This document shows positions 25,831 to 36,286 of a DNA stretch of 64,000 bases, piece after piece. This stretch comes from Pterois miles. Lineage: Eukaryota; Chordata; Actinopteri; Perciformes; Scorpaenidae. Positions within the stretch are counted from its first letter, which is position 1, and every line of letters begins with the position of its first letter. A program made the translations under genes and the position numbers. The stretch lies in contig CAMQGK010000637.1 of the NCBI GenBank assembly GCA_947000775.1, positions 19,863,001 through 19,927,000 on the forward strand, in the 5' to 3' direction. Under the pieces are notes generated by a model. That model was not told the DNA's origin, did no database searches, and saw only the letters and a list, made by a program, of their open reading frames with translations.

Positions 25831-26223
25831 TTTGCTCATTCAGTTTGAAGGCAATGTGTGTGACAGGATTGGGTGGAGGAACAATGGACAGCTGAACAGA
25901 AACTAGTTAGCTACACTACCACCTTTAGCACGGAGGTGGATTGGCTGCTCCAAGCCCAGAACCTCATGGGTTGAGGACAGTCTGACTCAAGGTCCCGTAA
26001 ACAATACATTACTACCATTTGTATTTTCAGTGACGGTCCTCCGGCTTTCAGCCAGACACATACAGCCAGCCGGACGTTTGTTTCATCACAGTAACAGTCT
26101 GACTCATTAGTTTACACGTGTTCATTGCTAGTCATTCACTGCCATCACAAGTTTAACCTAAAATCTTTCTACGCATGCACATTTTCCAGTTGTTTCAGGT
26201 GCCCAAATCTAAACATTGTCCAT

Positions 26224-27022
26224 TTAAACCTGCAGTAGGCTGAATGATTTTGGCATCATTGGGCAAAAAATCCATTATAACCTTTCAGCATATTGTAATT
26301 CAAGTGTGAAAGAGAGAAAACTAGACTTCTGCTCCTCCTCATGGCTCTGTTTTCAAGCTTTAAAAAATCTAGCCCGTGACGGGAGACTCTGGCCAATCAA
26401 AGGTCATTTCAGAGAGAGTGTTCCTATTGGCTGTTCATTCAATGGAAGCAGCTGTCAATCACTTGCGAACTCTGATCAAACGTTCAAACTAGGCAGCGCT
26501 GATCAAATATGAATCAATGTTCTGCTACTCTAATGCATATTTCTCTACTCAAATGTTTTCAGAAACATCTTGAAGTTACTGTTTAGCTTTGACATAAGAA
26601 AGTGTGCTCCAGCTGGTGGGCGGTGCTTGGTATTTCCTCAACTGATCTCAACATGGTTGCCGGGTCACAAACTTTCTATTTTACAGTTAAACAGTACGCT
26701 ACAAGATGTTTCTGAAAACATTTGAAATGAGAAACAGGTCTTACAGTAACAGAATATCGATTCATATTTGATCAGCGCTGCCTGGTTCGACTGTTTGATC
26801 AGAGTTTGCGAGTGATTGACAGCTGCTCAGAGACGGGAGGCTCCAGCTCAGCTCTGATTGGTTGTTTTCCTCTGGTCTGTGGAATCTTGCAGATGCCGTT
26901 AGGAGCACCGGAGGACACAGAGACACATGATTTTTTTTTTTGCTTGTTTCAATTCACTGACCATTTTATAAAATAACATTTTTTAATCATATTTGCTCCA
27001 ATTCTAATCACGGCTGTTTTAA
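26224..27022 (+). mobile_element. Fold-back TTAA-flanked element, copy 1
   Basis: The element starts at TTAA (26224-26227) with ACCTGCAGTAGGCTGAATG and ends before TTAA (27019-27022). It is internally palindromic: CAATCACTTGCGAACTCTGA and AGCGCTGATCAAATATGAAT in the left half return as reverse complements in the right half, around a centre near 26640. The same element lies at 52426-53140 in the opposite orientation. It has no transposase frame. The TTAA target suggests piggyBac-type mobilisation, which is inference. Confidence 0.75.
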
Positions 27023-27114
27023 GTGATAATAGTTTTCTTTTTGAGCTGTGATTGACAAAGTAGTGATATTGCCATCTTTGCATTCACAACCAACTTCCCA
27101 CCACTCACATATGG

Positions 27115-27180
27115 TTTGGTGGTGAAGACTGTTCACTCAGAGCAAGAAGGTCTTGGGTTCAAGTCCACCTGACCAGCTTA
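27115..27180 (+). mobile_element. tRNA-like SINE head fragment
   Basis: GTGAAGACTGTTCACTCAGAGCAAGAAGGTC is followed by a box-B-like GGGTTCAAGTCC. The head resembles the minus-strand head of the 18.4-kb SINE (GCCTCACAGCAAGAGGGTCG then box B). Box A is degraded and no tail follows, so this is a truncated copy and not a tRNA gene. Confidence 0.45.
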
Positions 27181-27389
27181 GTCTCATTTCATACTCGCTC
27201 TCAGATATCACACGTTTTTTGGCAATTCACTGCATCTCCCCTGCATATGTCTCTACGTGGAGTGTTGCAATTTCTGTAGGGGATACAGATAAACATAAAA
27301 GTATTTTCCCCACATCAGCTTTCCTTTTTACACTATATTTATACACACACACAATTAACTAAATTTCCCTCTCTAAATGCACAACCTTC

Positions 27390-28790
27390 ACTAAAATGTA
27401 AATGCATTTGGAATAGAGGGGAATTTCAGTGATTGCACGCGAGATGTGCCGTAGATGACAGGCAAATTGCACTCCCAGGTTGGTATGCCTGTTATCATGC
27501 ACATCTCTCAACAGAGAATGCATCAAAAACAAGGCCTTGTAAAATTGCATCTTTCAACTTTTAAATTAGTTTACCCAAAAGCTAAGTGTGAACGCGAGAA
27601 ACCACGATACACGGAATAAACTAAAAGCACACATCCGGGCTGGGTGATCAATCAAATTTAATTTTCAATTACGATTTTGGCTTCCAATGATAATAAAAGC
27701 AAGGTAATCAGGATAAAATGGTAAGTACCACATTCCTTTTCCCAGTGGTGTTCTTGTGCACCCCACCTTTCCTTTATAGTGGTGCACTTTGGCACGTTTG
27801 TTGACAGGTTACAGACGGGAATATGTGGAAAATAGTTTACTAACATGTTGAATATATATTTAAGAGTTTTCAGTAGGTTGTGGCAATGCACTATGATGTA
27901 TTTGATCTAATTAATTTTGGTGCAATCTGTTTTTATAGATTACTTTACATATAGAATATAAACAGTTAGTAGGTTGCTGAAGTGCGCCAACGTTGATCTC
28001 ATTTATTTTTAAATAATATTTACTGTAAGTTTGGCGGTTTTCAGTAGGCTGTGGAGGTACACAAATGTTACAATATAGTTGATCTTATTTATTTTAGTGT
28101 CATTTATTTTCATTTATTATTTTAAGTATTGAAAATGTGTACTTTTCAGCAGGCTGTGGAAGTGTAACACAGCTGATCTTATTTATTTACAATTTATTTA
28201 CAATTTTCATACTTAAGCACTAGACTGTTTAAAATATGGACGTAGTCGCCGTCACCCATAGGAGCTGCTGTGAAGCTCAAAGTTTGTGGCTCGGGCCGTC
28301 GCCATCTTGGCAGTGACCACACAGAGTTACATCAAAATTCACCCCGATAAAGTTGTAATGAACGAGGAAATTAGCTTTTGAGACCAACACTGTTTTTTGT
28401 ACCAGGCTGTAAACATGTTGATTTCTGATGTAAAGCTGGGCATTTTAACATGGTGGTCTATGGGGACTGACTCGCTTTTGGAGCCAGCCACTTCGGCGTT
28501 GCCTTCATTTCTCAGCGCCGGAGGTTGCTGCTTGATAAGCATGTACTCAGGTGTTGAGACCACTAGCTAAAAATACAATGAATTGATGCAGAAATTCTCC
28601 CGTACGACACGGACATCAAACAGAAAAAGTTTTTTGCTTTGATGTCTAGTTACTGTCCTCATAGATGAAATAGTTCCCAGTGATCTTGTCCAAAATGAGG
28701 CAATGTGCACATCCTCTATACTGGAAGAAAAGAGATATATATTTATATATATATAAAACTCCATTGTCCATCTCCTATGAAACCAATCAC
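27390..28790 (-). repeat. Right arm of the large inverted duplication, with decayed tandem units
   Basis: This is the reverse-complement partner of 24908-25720. Between 27870 and 28165 a motif like TTTTCAGTAGGCTGTGGAAG recurs about every 75-105 bases (near 27870, 27965, 28039, 28145), each followed by a T-rich patch and usually GATCT(T/A). The left arm has the same motif in reverse (25141, 25250, 25322). The segment 28224-28540 matches the dispersed repeat at 22994 at its start and includes GGCCGTCGCCATCTTGG. Confidence 0.7.
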
Positions 28791-28965
28791 ACTCTGAAAC
28801 CAGGTAAAAAAAGGGTGGGGGTGGAAGTCTTTGATTCTTCAATACACTGTGGTTTATATGCATATTTCTTGGTTTATTCATATCTCCCATACAACTGTGA
28901 GAGCCTTAAGGCCAAAACCTCTGCTGAAAGGATTAAGTTCAAAGGCAAGCGAGAAAATTACTCAC

Positions 28966-29070
28966 AGACTCAAAGTCTTCAGCCGTGCAGCGGGCCTTCT
29001 TAAAGCGACAAGACTTCACCATGTCCCACAGGCGGTGAGCTGAACGGTCGTACAGCCTTTTCCAGTCAAG
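28966..29070 (-). pseudogene. DEG/ENaC (ASIC-type) channel, extracellular exon remnant
   Basis: On the minus strand 35 codons encode LDWKRLYDRSAHRLWDMVKS then CRFKKARCTAEDFES, ending at a consensus donor (TCT|GTGAGT, intron from 28965 downward). In acid-sensing channels the extracellular domain has a (Y/N)-R-x-(G/A)-H-x-(L/I)-x-D-M-L-x-S-C-x-F-x(4)-C-(S/T)-A-E-(D/N)-F block just before the VFTRYGKC segment; spacing, both cysteines and the AEDF are kept here. A weak acceptor (TTGCCAG) lies at the start. Upstream, 29071-29215 is open only in another frame (..NITTPMSEVN..), then meets a TGA, suggesting a frameshift. The following exon was not found. Together with 30426-30629 this supports a disabled channel gene. 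The family call is firm; a living gene with distant exons is possible but less likely. Confidence 0.72.
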
Positions 29071-29215
29071 CTGGCAACAGCATCGGTACCTCTGCTTTGG
29101 TCTCATTGAGGTATTTGAAACTTTCCCTATTCACCTCAGACATTGGAGTTGTGATGTTCTCTGTATGCTCTGCAGGTATATACCTGATCTCAGGCACTGA
29201 GTGTAGACTTTCTAA

Positions 29216-29655
29216 GAGGATTTACAATGCAGAATGTAAAGTAGCGCTGGACCAAATTATTTGATTATTTGAATATTTGCTTGTTGTGTTCGAATTTGAT
29301 TTTAATTTTTGGGATTCCGGTTCATAACATACCAAACCTTTTATTCAGTAACAAATAATAATACAGACATCACCTGCTGTAGAGTAACACAATCATTCAA
29401 AATTAAAGCCCTTACTTAAACCGCAAGACATGTGTTGCAGTGCTATCCGGACCATCTCAGCCAAGAGCAGAGAAATGTTTGGCTGTCATGGAGACAAGTC
29501 AAGCCAGAGCACTCCCGATGTTTTTGTCGGAGCGTTCTCCGGTGCAACCCATGGGGAGGCTTGGGCCGGAGGCCACATCACACACAGACGTGCAGCCGGG
29601 CACTGCCGCAGAAGGGTTACATCATGTTGAGACATCTGCCTCAAAACACCACCAC
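29216..29655. other. GC-rich patch of unknown role
   Basis: The region 29430-29630 is GC-rich with several overlapping open frames on the plus strand, none with a family motif. It lies between the channel exon remnant and the inverted-repeat element and could be decayed gene sequence, but I cannot support that. Confidence 0.3.
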
Positions 29656-30316
29656 TTATGCCGAGTTCACACTACACAACTTTAGCCCTGATTTTCTGCT
29701 CCGCGACAAAAGCCTCTGATCAATAGCCAAACGGCATTGGCTTGCCTCTCACAAATCGCCGCTCAAACATCATGTGTAAACTGTTCAAAGACACATTCCA
29801 GATATCTGGCATACTTAATATCAGGACCTGCTGGGGACTCCAAACAGTAGCTACAGCAAATGAGAAAGCAAGACACGATTTGAAGGTAAACCTGGGGGAG
29901 GAGGTTTGTCTGGAACAAGAGGAACTTAATGTATGTGTTGCAACATGAAGCAGAGCTGTTGTTGCACCCAGAGGAATTAAAAGTAAAAAAAAAAAAAAGT
30001 GTGGAGTCGCGTGGAAACCAGTGGAAACAGTCTACTTTGTAAAGGAATGTGCCAACAACATCATCCGCAATGTGTCTCGCATATGGTGTCACATCATTTA
30101 AAGTGTATTTCTCACTTGCGTTTTTGTGGCAAAACTTTGGAGACCTCATCAGGGATTCCTCCTGGTGAAGATCTTGCAGTGACCCACTGTTGCCGGTCAG
30201 TCACGTAGCGTGAAAACCACAACCACTTCGAGACTCCCGATTACAAGACAGCAGGTTGTGTAATGTGAACAGTCTGTGATCTGATGACTTTGAAAGTCCT
30301 GTAGTGTGAACTTGGC
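29656..30316. mobile_element. Inverted-repeat DNA element between the two channel exons
   Basis: The left end GCCGAGTTCACACTACACAA matches the reverse complement of the right end, GGCCAAGTTCACACTACAGG, continuing with CTTTA/CTTTC. The two ends enclose about 660 bases with a poly-A patch at 29986-29998. A 128-codon minus-strand frame inside has no transposase motif. The element lies exactly where the remaining channel extracellular-domain exon would be expected, so it separates the two channel remnants. Confidence 0.6.
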
Positions 30317-30425
30317 CTCAGAGGGAGAGGGCCCACAAATGTGACTTTGAGTTACTACATTCGCACACACAGAGTGATGAGGAGAGGAGATGCAGAAAGA
30401 GGTGTGTGCACCATCCACATGAGGT

Positions 30426-30629
30426 GGGGAAGGTTTTCTTTGATGGCACCGTTTCTTCATGCTTGGTGATACGATGGAAGTGAAAGTAGCACACGATCCC
30501 GCTAATGCCGTGGTAGATGAAGAAGATGAGACACCCAATGATAGCAAAGGTCCAGAGGCGATGCTTGACTCCAGAGGATCCCCTGTTGACGACATGCACC
30601 AGACCATGTCGAGAGGTCTTTCTGGCAAA
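30426..30629 (-). pseudogene. DEG/ENaC (ASIC-type) channel, N-terminus and TM1 exon remnant
   Basis: Sixty-eight codons on the minus strand read FARKTSRHGLVHVV, then HRLWTFAIIGCLIFFIY, CYFHFHRITKHEE and SKKTFP. Acid-sensing and epithelial sodium channels share FAxxTxxHG, with the His-Gly gating motif just before the first membrane helix; a helix starting LWxxAFxGSL; YYFxYxHVTKxDE after it; and LxFPAVTxCN where the extracellular domain begins. All are recognisable up to TFP. Then homology stops: TSCGWCTH follows and not AVTxCN. Immediately upstream of the first Phe lie TAG (30630-30632) and TGA (30636-30638) in frame, without a convincing acceptor. Such channels are trimeric sodium channels of the plasma membrane. 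I infer a pseudogene or a detached fragment of one. Confidence 0.78.
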
Positions 30630-31309
30630 CTACAGTCAGCTCCCTTCCTCTGGATTAGTGTGGGAATGGTTGAGGCACGGAGTTGTTGAGGTCAGTTTCA
30701 CCCAGGCCCTGAAAAGTCAATCTGTTGTGCAGCTCATAATCATCTAACAAAGTTAAATCCATGGGTTTTTATAGGAAATAATGTGTGTGAGGCAGGAAAC
30801 AGTAGGAGGGCATTTCCATTCAAATACATTATCTTTATCCATAATAAAAACCTTTTTCGTCAACTATCCATCTCCCACAAACAGGAAGCCAAGTTCAAAT
30901 CTATTTAGCCCATTATTAAAAAAAAAAGTAGAAGCAAGGTTCATGCAAAATGGAAGTTAATGAAAGCTCCCATTAAAGTTTTTTTTTTCTGTCTGAGTGA
31001 GAGTGAGGAGTTTGTAATGAAACTTGTTCCCACTGGTCTTGATAAAAAGGCATGATAAAGGTTCACTGATCTACAATTAAGTTTAATTTCTCTGCCACAG
31101 CGGCAATAAATTTGAGAGCCTTCAAAATGTAGTTAGAGCTTGAAAGCACTACAGCAAAACAAATCTGTCTTGTAATTGTTTACTCTGAAAATAATGGCAG
31201 TATAACTCCAAAAATTCATACAAAAACAGCCAATGCCTACATGCATGCGTGTATCTGTTACAGCACCTTCTAGAGGAAAAAGGGAATAAGATAAGTGCAG
31301 GTGTCATCG

Positions 31310-31840
31310 CTGGCTGTCAGTCGATTATTCATTCATTCAATCACTATTAATTGTATGATTGTCCACAGTTGATTGTGATTAATCAAACATTTTTTATATG
31401 TTAAAATGTACCTTAAAGAGAGATTTGTCAAAGGGAAAATATGCATGCTTTATGCAAATGTATGTATATATTTATTACTGGAAATCAATTAACAACACAA
31501 GACAACGACAGCTATTGTCCAGAAACTCAGATCATAATTTGACAAATTCAAGCCCAACAAACAACAACAGCTGTCAGTGTGTTGACTGATGGCCATGCCA
31601 GTTTTTCCTCTCCAACAGTTGGCACAAGTTTGGAGCATTATTTAGCCTCCTTTGCAACAAACTAATATGACATGTTTGGTACCAGCGGATTCCTTATGTT
31701 TTCCGGTTTCATATGTTACCAGTATCTTCACACTAGCTTTAAAATGGAGCCCGCTACGACCTAAAATTGCCTTTACTTTAAGACTTTAATACATTAAAGC
31801 AATCAGTGGTGATATTATCACATTAACTTTGACAGCCCTA
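31310..31840 (+). mobile_element. Non-autonomous hAT-type element (dispersed repeat, copy 3)
   Basis: The left end CTGGCTGTCAGTCGATTATT and the reverse complement of the right end TAGGGCTGTCAAAGTTAATG form an imperfect terminal inverted repeat of the (A/T)AGGGCTGTCAA type common in fish hAT MITEs. The body holds the core shared with 10.1 and 20.4 kb (CCATGCCAGTTTTTCCTC, TTTCATATGTTACCAGTATC, TAGCTTTAAAATGGAGCCCG). No 8-base target duplication is visible now. There is no transposase. Confidence 0.7.
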
Positions 31841-32294
31841 GTATTGTAACATCGAAAGGTAACAAATTTTGATAAATTAATATGATAACAATGCCATGAG
31901 AGCTTGGCATGCTGAGAACTGCATCAGTTCTACGGTTACATGTCAAAAAGTCCTCACTGAAAAAATAATATTGGTCCATACTAGAAAACTCCTCTTTTAA
32001 AGTGATGAGTGATTTTGTCTTTTTACTGATGTATTGGAGCTGCACTGGTGGAAAAGTGTCATAATAATACAGGGTAGTCCTCCTATGTCAGCAGTAGAAG
32101 TAGTACTTCTCCCCAGTATGGTTCCTGTGGTTGCTATGGCCACAATAACTGTCAAGTCAGAAAAGTTAAATTGTCAGTTCAGGCGGTATAGCGACAAATG
32201 GGAGCAGTAACAGTGACAGCACTCCTGCATCATACACAGCATCAGTGCTCACTCTGGAACAACAGATGTTTTAGTGGTAAACACTTGTACTTGG
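31841..32294. other. No gene recognised
   Basis: AT-rich, without motifs or repeat boundaries. Confidence 0.4.
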
Positions 32295-32520
32295 GGTTGG
32301 CTGTGGTTCAGGCGAAAAGCGGGTCATCCTTTAATCACAAGGTTAGCGGTTCGATCCCAGTCTTCTCTTGGCTGCATGTCAAAGTGTCTTTGAGCGAGAC
32401 ACTGACCACCAAGTCGCTCCCTGGACGCTTCCCAGCAGCCCAATGCTTAGGATAGGTTAAATGTAGAGGTCAAATTTCATGTATGTACCCGGATGTATAC
32501 AACTACTGACATCAAGTTTC
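32295..32520 (+). mobile_element. tRNA-derived SINE
   Basis: The head reads GGCTGTGGTTCAGG (box A-like), then GTTAGC and box B GGTTCGATCCC (32348-32358). A body follows with GCTGCATGTCAAAGTGTC, TTGAGCGAGACACTGA and CTCCCTGGACGCTTCCCAGC. It belongs to the group of fish SINEs with a TGTC(G/A)AAGTGTCCTTGAGCAAGA core, also seen at 50.17 and 50.88 kb. The A-rich end is not clear. Confidence 0.7.
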
Positions 32521-33019
32521 CGTTAAGCTCACTTACTATGTGAAATCCCAGTACGTTTCTTACAAAGATATCCAGTGAGAGTAAACATGTCTATTTCTGT
32601 CAATGTTCTGCAGACAGAGAGACCCTTCATTAATAAGCTATCAATTTCCATCGCAAAGTGCTTTAGTAAAGGGAACAACTCACCCCTCTGGTGATGAGCC
32701 ATCCTCGGACTGTTGCATTATGATGCCGTTGCATCAGCTTATGGTTTTGAAGTTGAGAAATAAGAGCACTGACAGGATCCTATCCAACGTGGGTCGAATG
32801 TAAAGAAAAGGAAAAGATGGTTTTTGACCCAGGGATCACACGCCAGCCAGCTCAAGCTCTAATTATAGCTATAAGTATCTAGTGAACATTGTCAGCTCAC
32901 TTAGCTGGGCGGGAAACAAACAGAGAATGGTTGATTATGACAGTATATTCTACGGGTGTCCCAATTTTGGTTCTAAACTGGTAATCGATCAAATATGAAC
33001 TTCTGCTCTTGACCATCGA

Positions 33020-34144
33020 TAGGGCTGCAGTGATTCATCAACGTAATCGATTGCGTAAATACGTCGATGACGTGATGAAAATGGATCCAAGCACGGATTC
33101 TGATTCCTCCAGAGAGCAAGAAACTGGTCCACGTTCATCAAAAGTGTAGGAATACTTCAAAGAGAGACCCATCAATGTGGTACTCTATGAGTTGTGCAAA
33201 ATGGAGATTGCGTACCAGACCAGTACAACTGCAACGCACGAGCACCTGAAAAAAAGGCATCCCGTAGCACTGAGTCAAGAAGACAGCAGCAAAACACCGC
33301 CGTTAATCCTGTTTACTTTTTCTCCACCATTGTTAAGGTAGTAGCGCAAAGTAATGTAACGTTACACCATGCGTCATCTAACGTTATTCAGCCATTCTAT
33401 ATTTTCTGTTTAATTTAACAGCAATGTATGAGTGAGAAAATGGCTTAAAGTAATGTTACTTATTGTTCTACAGTCTGACTGTTGTTAGTCTGTAAATAGC
33501 TCCAATTATTTGCTAGTGATTATCTTAACTGTATGTTATTACTGATGAAATAAGTCCATGTCTAAACCACTTTAAGTTTTAAGTTAAGTACTTTAGTAAA
33601 ATACCGATGATTATTATTAGTAGTAGTATTAGTAGTATTATTACCCTAATGTCATAAAACAACAGTGATATTGAAATTAGACAGATTTTAAAATATGCCA
33701 CTATTATCATTAATGGGATTTCTGTGTTTCTTATTCAGGATGAGACAAAGCAGTGTGGAGGACTTTTACCACAAGAACAACCAAACTCTGTGCACACTGA
33801 AGATCAATAATAAGATAATAGAATAAGCATCTTACAGATGATTATTACGGACATGAGAGAAATTTTATGTTGGACTGAAAACAGATCACCAGTAAAGAAT
33901 GGGCTATGTTTTGTTGTGAAATACTGCCCTGCAGTGCATATTTTATTCTTGTTTAATGTATAGTTTATGAGAGATATTTGAATAACATATTACATTACAT
34001 TTTGATACATTTATTTTGGGAAAATTAACTGAATTCTAAAAAGTATTTCAAATAATCTATGAATTAGATGTTAGATTAATCGACTACTTGAAAAAATAAT
34101 CGTTAGATTAATCAATAAAAAAATAATCGTTACATGCAGCGCTA
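33020..34144 (+). mobile_element. Internally deleted hAT element with BED-finger remnant
   Basis: The left end TAGGGCTGCAGTGATTCATC mirrors the right end TGCAGCGCTAATT (reverse complement AATTAGCGCTGCATGTAACG). Both are followed inward by the TAATCGATT/AATAATCG repeats common at hAT ends. At 33180-33266 one frame reads YELCKMEIAYQTSTTATHEH then LKKRHP, the second half of a BED zinc finger. The first zinc cysteine is replaced (YELC for CxxC), and the catalytic domain is absent from the 1.1 kb. No 8-base target duplication is visible, and an SINE touches the right end. Confidence 0.65.
33180..33266 (+). pseudogene. hAT transposase BED-type zinc-finger fragment
   Basis: Twenty-nine codons end in HEHLKKRHP, matching the H(x)3-5H half of a BED finger, preceded by ELCKMEIAYQTSTTA, where a CxxC pair would be expected but one cysteine is lost. 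A stop lies upstream in frame and no dimerisation or catalytic segment follows, so it cannot encode a transposase. Confidence 0.55.
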
Positions 34145-34148
34145 ATTT

Positions 34149-34490
34149 GGGGGCGGCAGTAGCTCAGTCTGTAGGGAGTTGGCTTGGGAACCGGAGGGTC
34201 ACCGGTTCAAGTCCCGACATGGACAAGAACTGAGTGTGAACTGGTAGCTGGAGAGGTGCCGGTTTACCTCTTGGGCACTGCCGAGGTGCCCCTGAGCAAG
34301 GCACCAACCCCCACTGCTCGGGCGCTTGTCAGGAGCAGCCCCCTCACTCTGACATCTCTCCATTGATGCATGTTTGTGATGTGTGTGTTCGGGTCTGCAT
34401 GTCCGTGTATAAGTTAACAACAGAGTGAAAAAATTGAATTTCCCCGTGGGACTAATAAAGGACTATCTTCTTCTTCTTCTTCTTCTTCTT
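34149..34490 (+). mobile_element. tRNA-derived SINE ending in (CTT)n
   Basis: The head has box A-like TAGCTCAGTCTGTAGG and box B GGTTCAAGTCC (34204-34214). The body includes GAGGTGCCCCTGAGCAAGGC. The tail TTGAATTTCCCCGTGGGACT then AATAAAGGA matches the LINE-type tail at 3.1 kb, and a (TTC)8 run closes it (34467-34490). It begins five bases after the hAT element ends. The 55.3-kb SINE has the same head on the minus strand. It is not a functional tRNA. Confidence 0.8.
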
Positions 34491-34550
34491 AATAATATCA
34501 AAAGCAGGATCGGCAATCTTTTTTGTTTTTTTTTTTGCCACCCTAACCTA

Positions 34551-34652
34551 CTAGGGATGTGATGGTGAGGAAATTTTCCCACTGGTTAATAAACTCATGA
34601 CCAGTGTTACTGATTATGCCGGACGTTTTACAAGAAAAGATGACGGTCAATA
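34551..34652 (+). repeat. Left part of a repeat split by the Tc1 insertion (tentative)
   Basis: TAGGGATGTGATGGTGAGGA starts like the left end of a fish DNA element (compare TAGGGATGTCACG at 7708). Its expected continuation may resume at 36287 after the Tc1 copy. The join was inferred from texture, not from a second intact copy. Confidence 0.35.
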
Positions 34653-36286
34653 TAAACTGGAAAAAAGTTTGGAAATTTGTGTTTGGTGAATTATTTCGCT
34701 GTTGTTACAATGCTAATTGTGATTGTATTTTACATTATTGGAAAGCCTGTTTATTTACCTTCTCAATGATGTCCAACCTGTAAGGATCATGCATTTGTGG
34801 GATGAGCAGCACAGCTGATTATGTGGGTAGCGCCCAAGTGAAATTTTCCAAAATTTTCTGCGAATACTTAACAGTGTCTTTTTTTGGCATTGATTCTTGT
34901 TTTGAGTTGTTTGGTGGATTGGATGATTGAGCTGTCTATCAGTAACAAGGAACAAGCAAGACATATTGGTAATTTTAGACTTTATTCATTTAATACACTG
35001 TCAGGAGCCTCAGTAGTGGGTGGAAGATCCATACGCAGTCACAACAGCCTGGCACCTCCTTGTTGTGCTGGTCACCAACCTGGTCACATGTTGCTGTGGG
35101 ATGGCACTCCATTCCTCAACCAGGATTTGTTGCAGGTCAGCCAGCGTGGTTGTGTTGGTCACTCTAACACATAGAGCACGCCCAAGCTGATCCCACAAGT
35201 GTTCATTTGGGTTGAGGTTTGGGCTCTTGGAATGGAAGGCCATTCCATTCTCTCTACTCCCACATTGTGGAGGTAGTCTGTGATAATCCTGGCTCTGTGG
35301 GAGGGAGCGTTGTCATCTTGGAGGAGGAAGTTGGGTCTCAGATTGTGGAGATGTGGAATTGCTACTGCAGAATCTCACCCCAACATCCCGCTGCATTGAG
35401 ATGGCCTTCAATGACAAGCCTTGATTTGCCAGTGAGGATGATGCACTGGCCCCACCAAAAGCTGTTAACCCATCAGTGCAACAATCAGTGTAATGTTCTC
35501 CACATCGTCTCTACACTTTGACCCTGCCATCCAACTTCTGCAGACATAACCTGGACTCATCACTGACCATGACATTCCCCCACTTCCATCGTCTGTGTTG
35601 TCAACACCAGCGCAAATGGGCCTGATGATGAAGGGCTGTCATTGCAGGCTTCCTGGTAGCCTTATGAGCTGGGAGATTTGCTGTGTGCAATCTGTTACTG
35701 ACCGTCTGATCAGATATCTGTATGCCATAACCTCCTGCAAATTTTGCCTGCAAATCTCTAGAAGACAGCCTACAGTTCCTCGGTGCTTCAAGGGTCTTCT
35801 TGGGGTGTTGTCTTCCTGAGATGCCCACTTCGCAGTCCATCTTTGACATCACCGGTTTCGCAGAACTTGGCCTTCAGTTTGGGGATGGTACCAGGGCTGA
35901 CTACAAATGATGCTGCAACTTGGTTTTGTAGAACACCAGCTTCAACTTGTCCTATCGCACGGGTGTGCAGCACCCAGCAGGCCCCATGCACACAGGTGTT
36001 GCCAATCAGGTGCCTGATTGAACCTGAAGCTTAAAACAAGAGTCAGTACCAACAGGAGAAGACAATGTTTGGCATTGGCAGATCTAGAAATTTTACTTGG
36101 GCGCTACCCACATAATCAGCTGTGCCGCTCATCCCACAAATGCATGATCTTTACAAGTTGGACATTATTGTGGAGGTAAATAAACAGGCTTTCCAACCAT
36201 CTAAAATACAATGACAATTAGCATTGTCACAACAGAGAAATAATCAAACAATAACAAATTTCTAAGCGTTTTTTTTCCTGAGTTTA
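34653..36286 (-). mobile_element. Tc1-family transposon with 200-bp inverted repeats
   Basis: Both ends begin TAAACT(C)(A)GGAAAAAA. They match as inverted repeats for about 200 bases (34653-34853 with 36086-36286), sharing ATTTGTGGGATGAGC-GCAC and GCTGATTATGTGGGTAGCGC. Total length is 1,634 bases, usual for Tc1 elements with long repeats, and TA abuts both ends. The interior encodes a transposase on the minus strand, now broken. Similarity between the arms is high enough to suggest moderate age. Confidence 0.85.
35010..36010 (-). pseudogene. Tc1 transposase, disabled
   Basis: Fragments in three frames appear in the right order on the minus strand. First comes a helix-turn-helix with IGQVEAGVLQNQVAASF and LKAKFCETGDVKDGLRSG, then RKTTPQEDP. 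Next is the second DNA-binding half with LSSRDLQAKF and ISDQTVSNRLHTANL. The DDE catalytic core follows: VSDES (first Asp, near 35560), LQDDNAPSHRAR (second Asp, near 35313) and PNLNPNEHLWDQLGRA (catalytic Glu). A conserved C-terminus ends in RCQAVVTAYGSSTHY. The triad of a DD34E transposase is visible, but frameshifts (for example near 35240 and 35600) and a TAG where VKVWRR is expected make it non-functional. Confidence 0.88.

Noticed and set aside
29763..30149. A 128-codon minus-strand frame
   Set aside because: It lies within an inverted-repeat element, has no transposase motif and contains a poly-Phe run from the poly-A tract.
30459..30689. Plus-strand frames overlapping the channel exon
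   Set aside because: The minus strand carries the recognisable DEG/ENaC motifs; the plus-strand frames are shadows of it.
34149..34225. tRNA gene with good A and B boxes
   Set aside because: The sequence continues into an SINE body and LINE-type tail, and the cloverleaf is not complete. The heads at 18.7, 27.1, 32.3 and 55.4 kb were rejected as tRNAs for the same reason.
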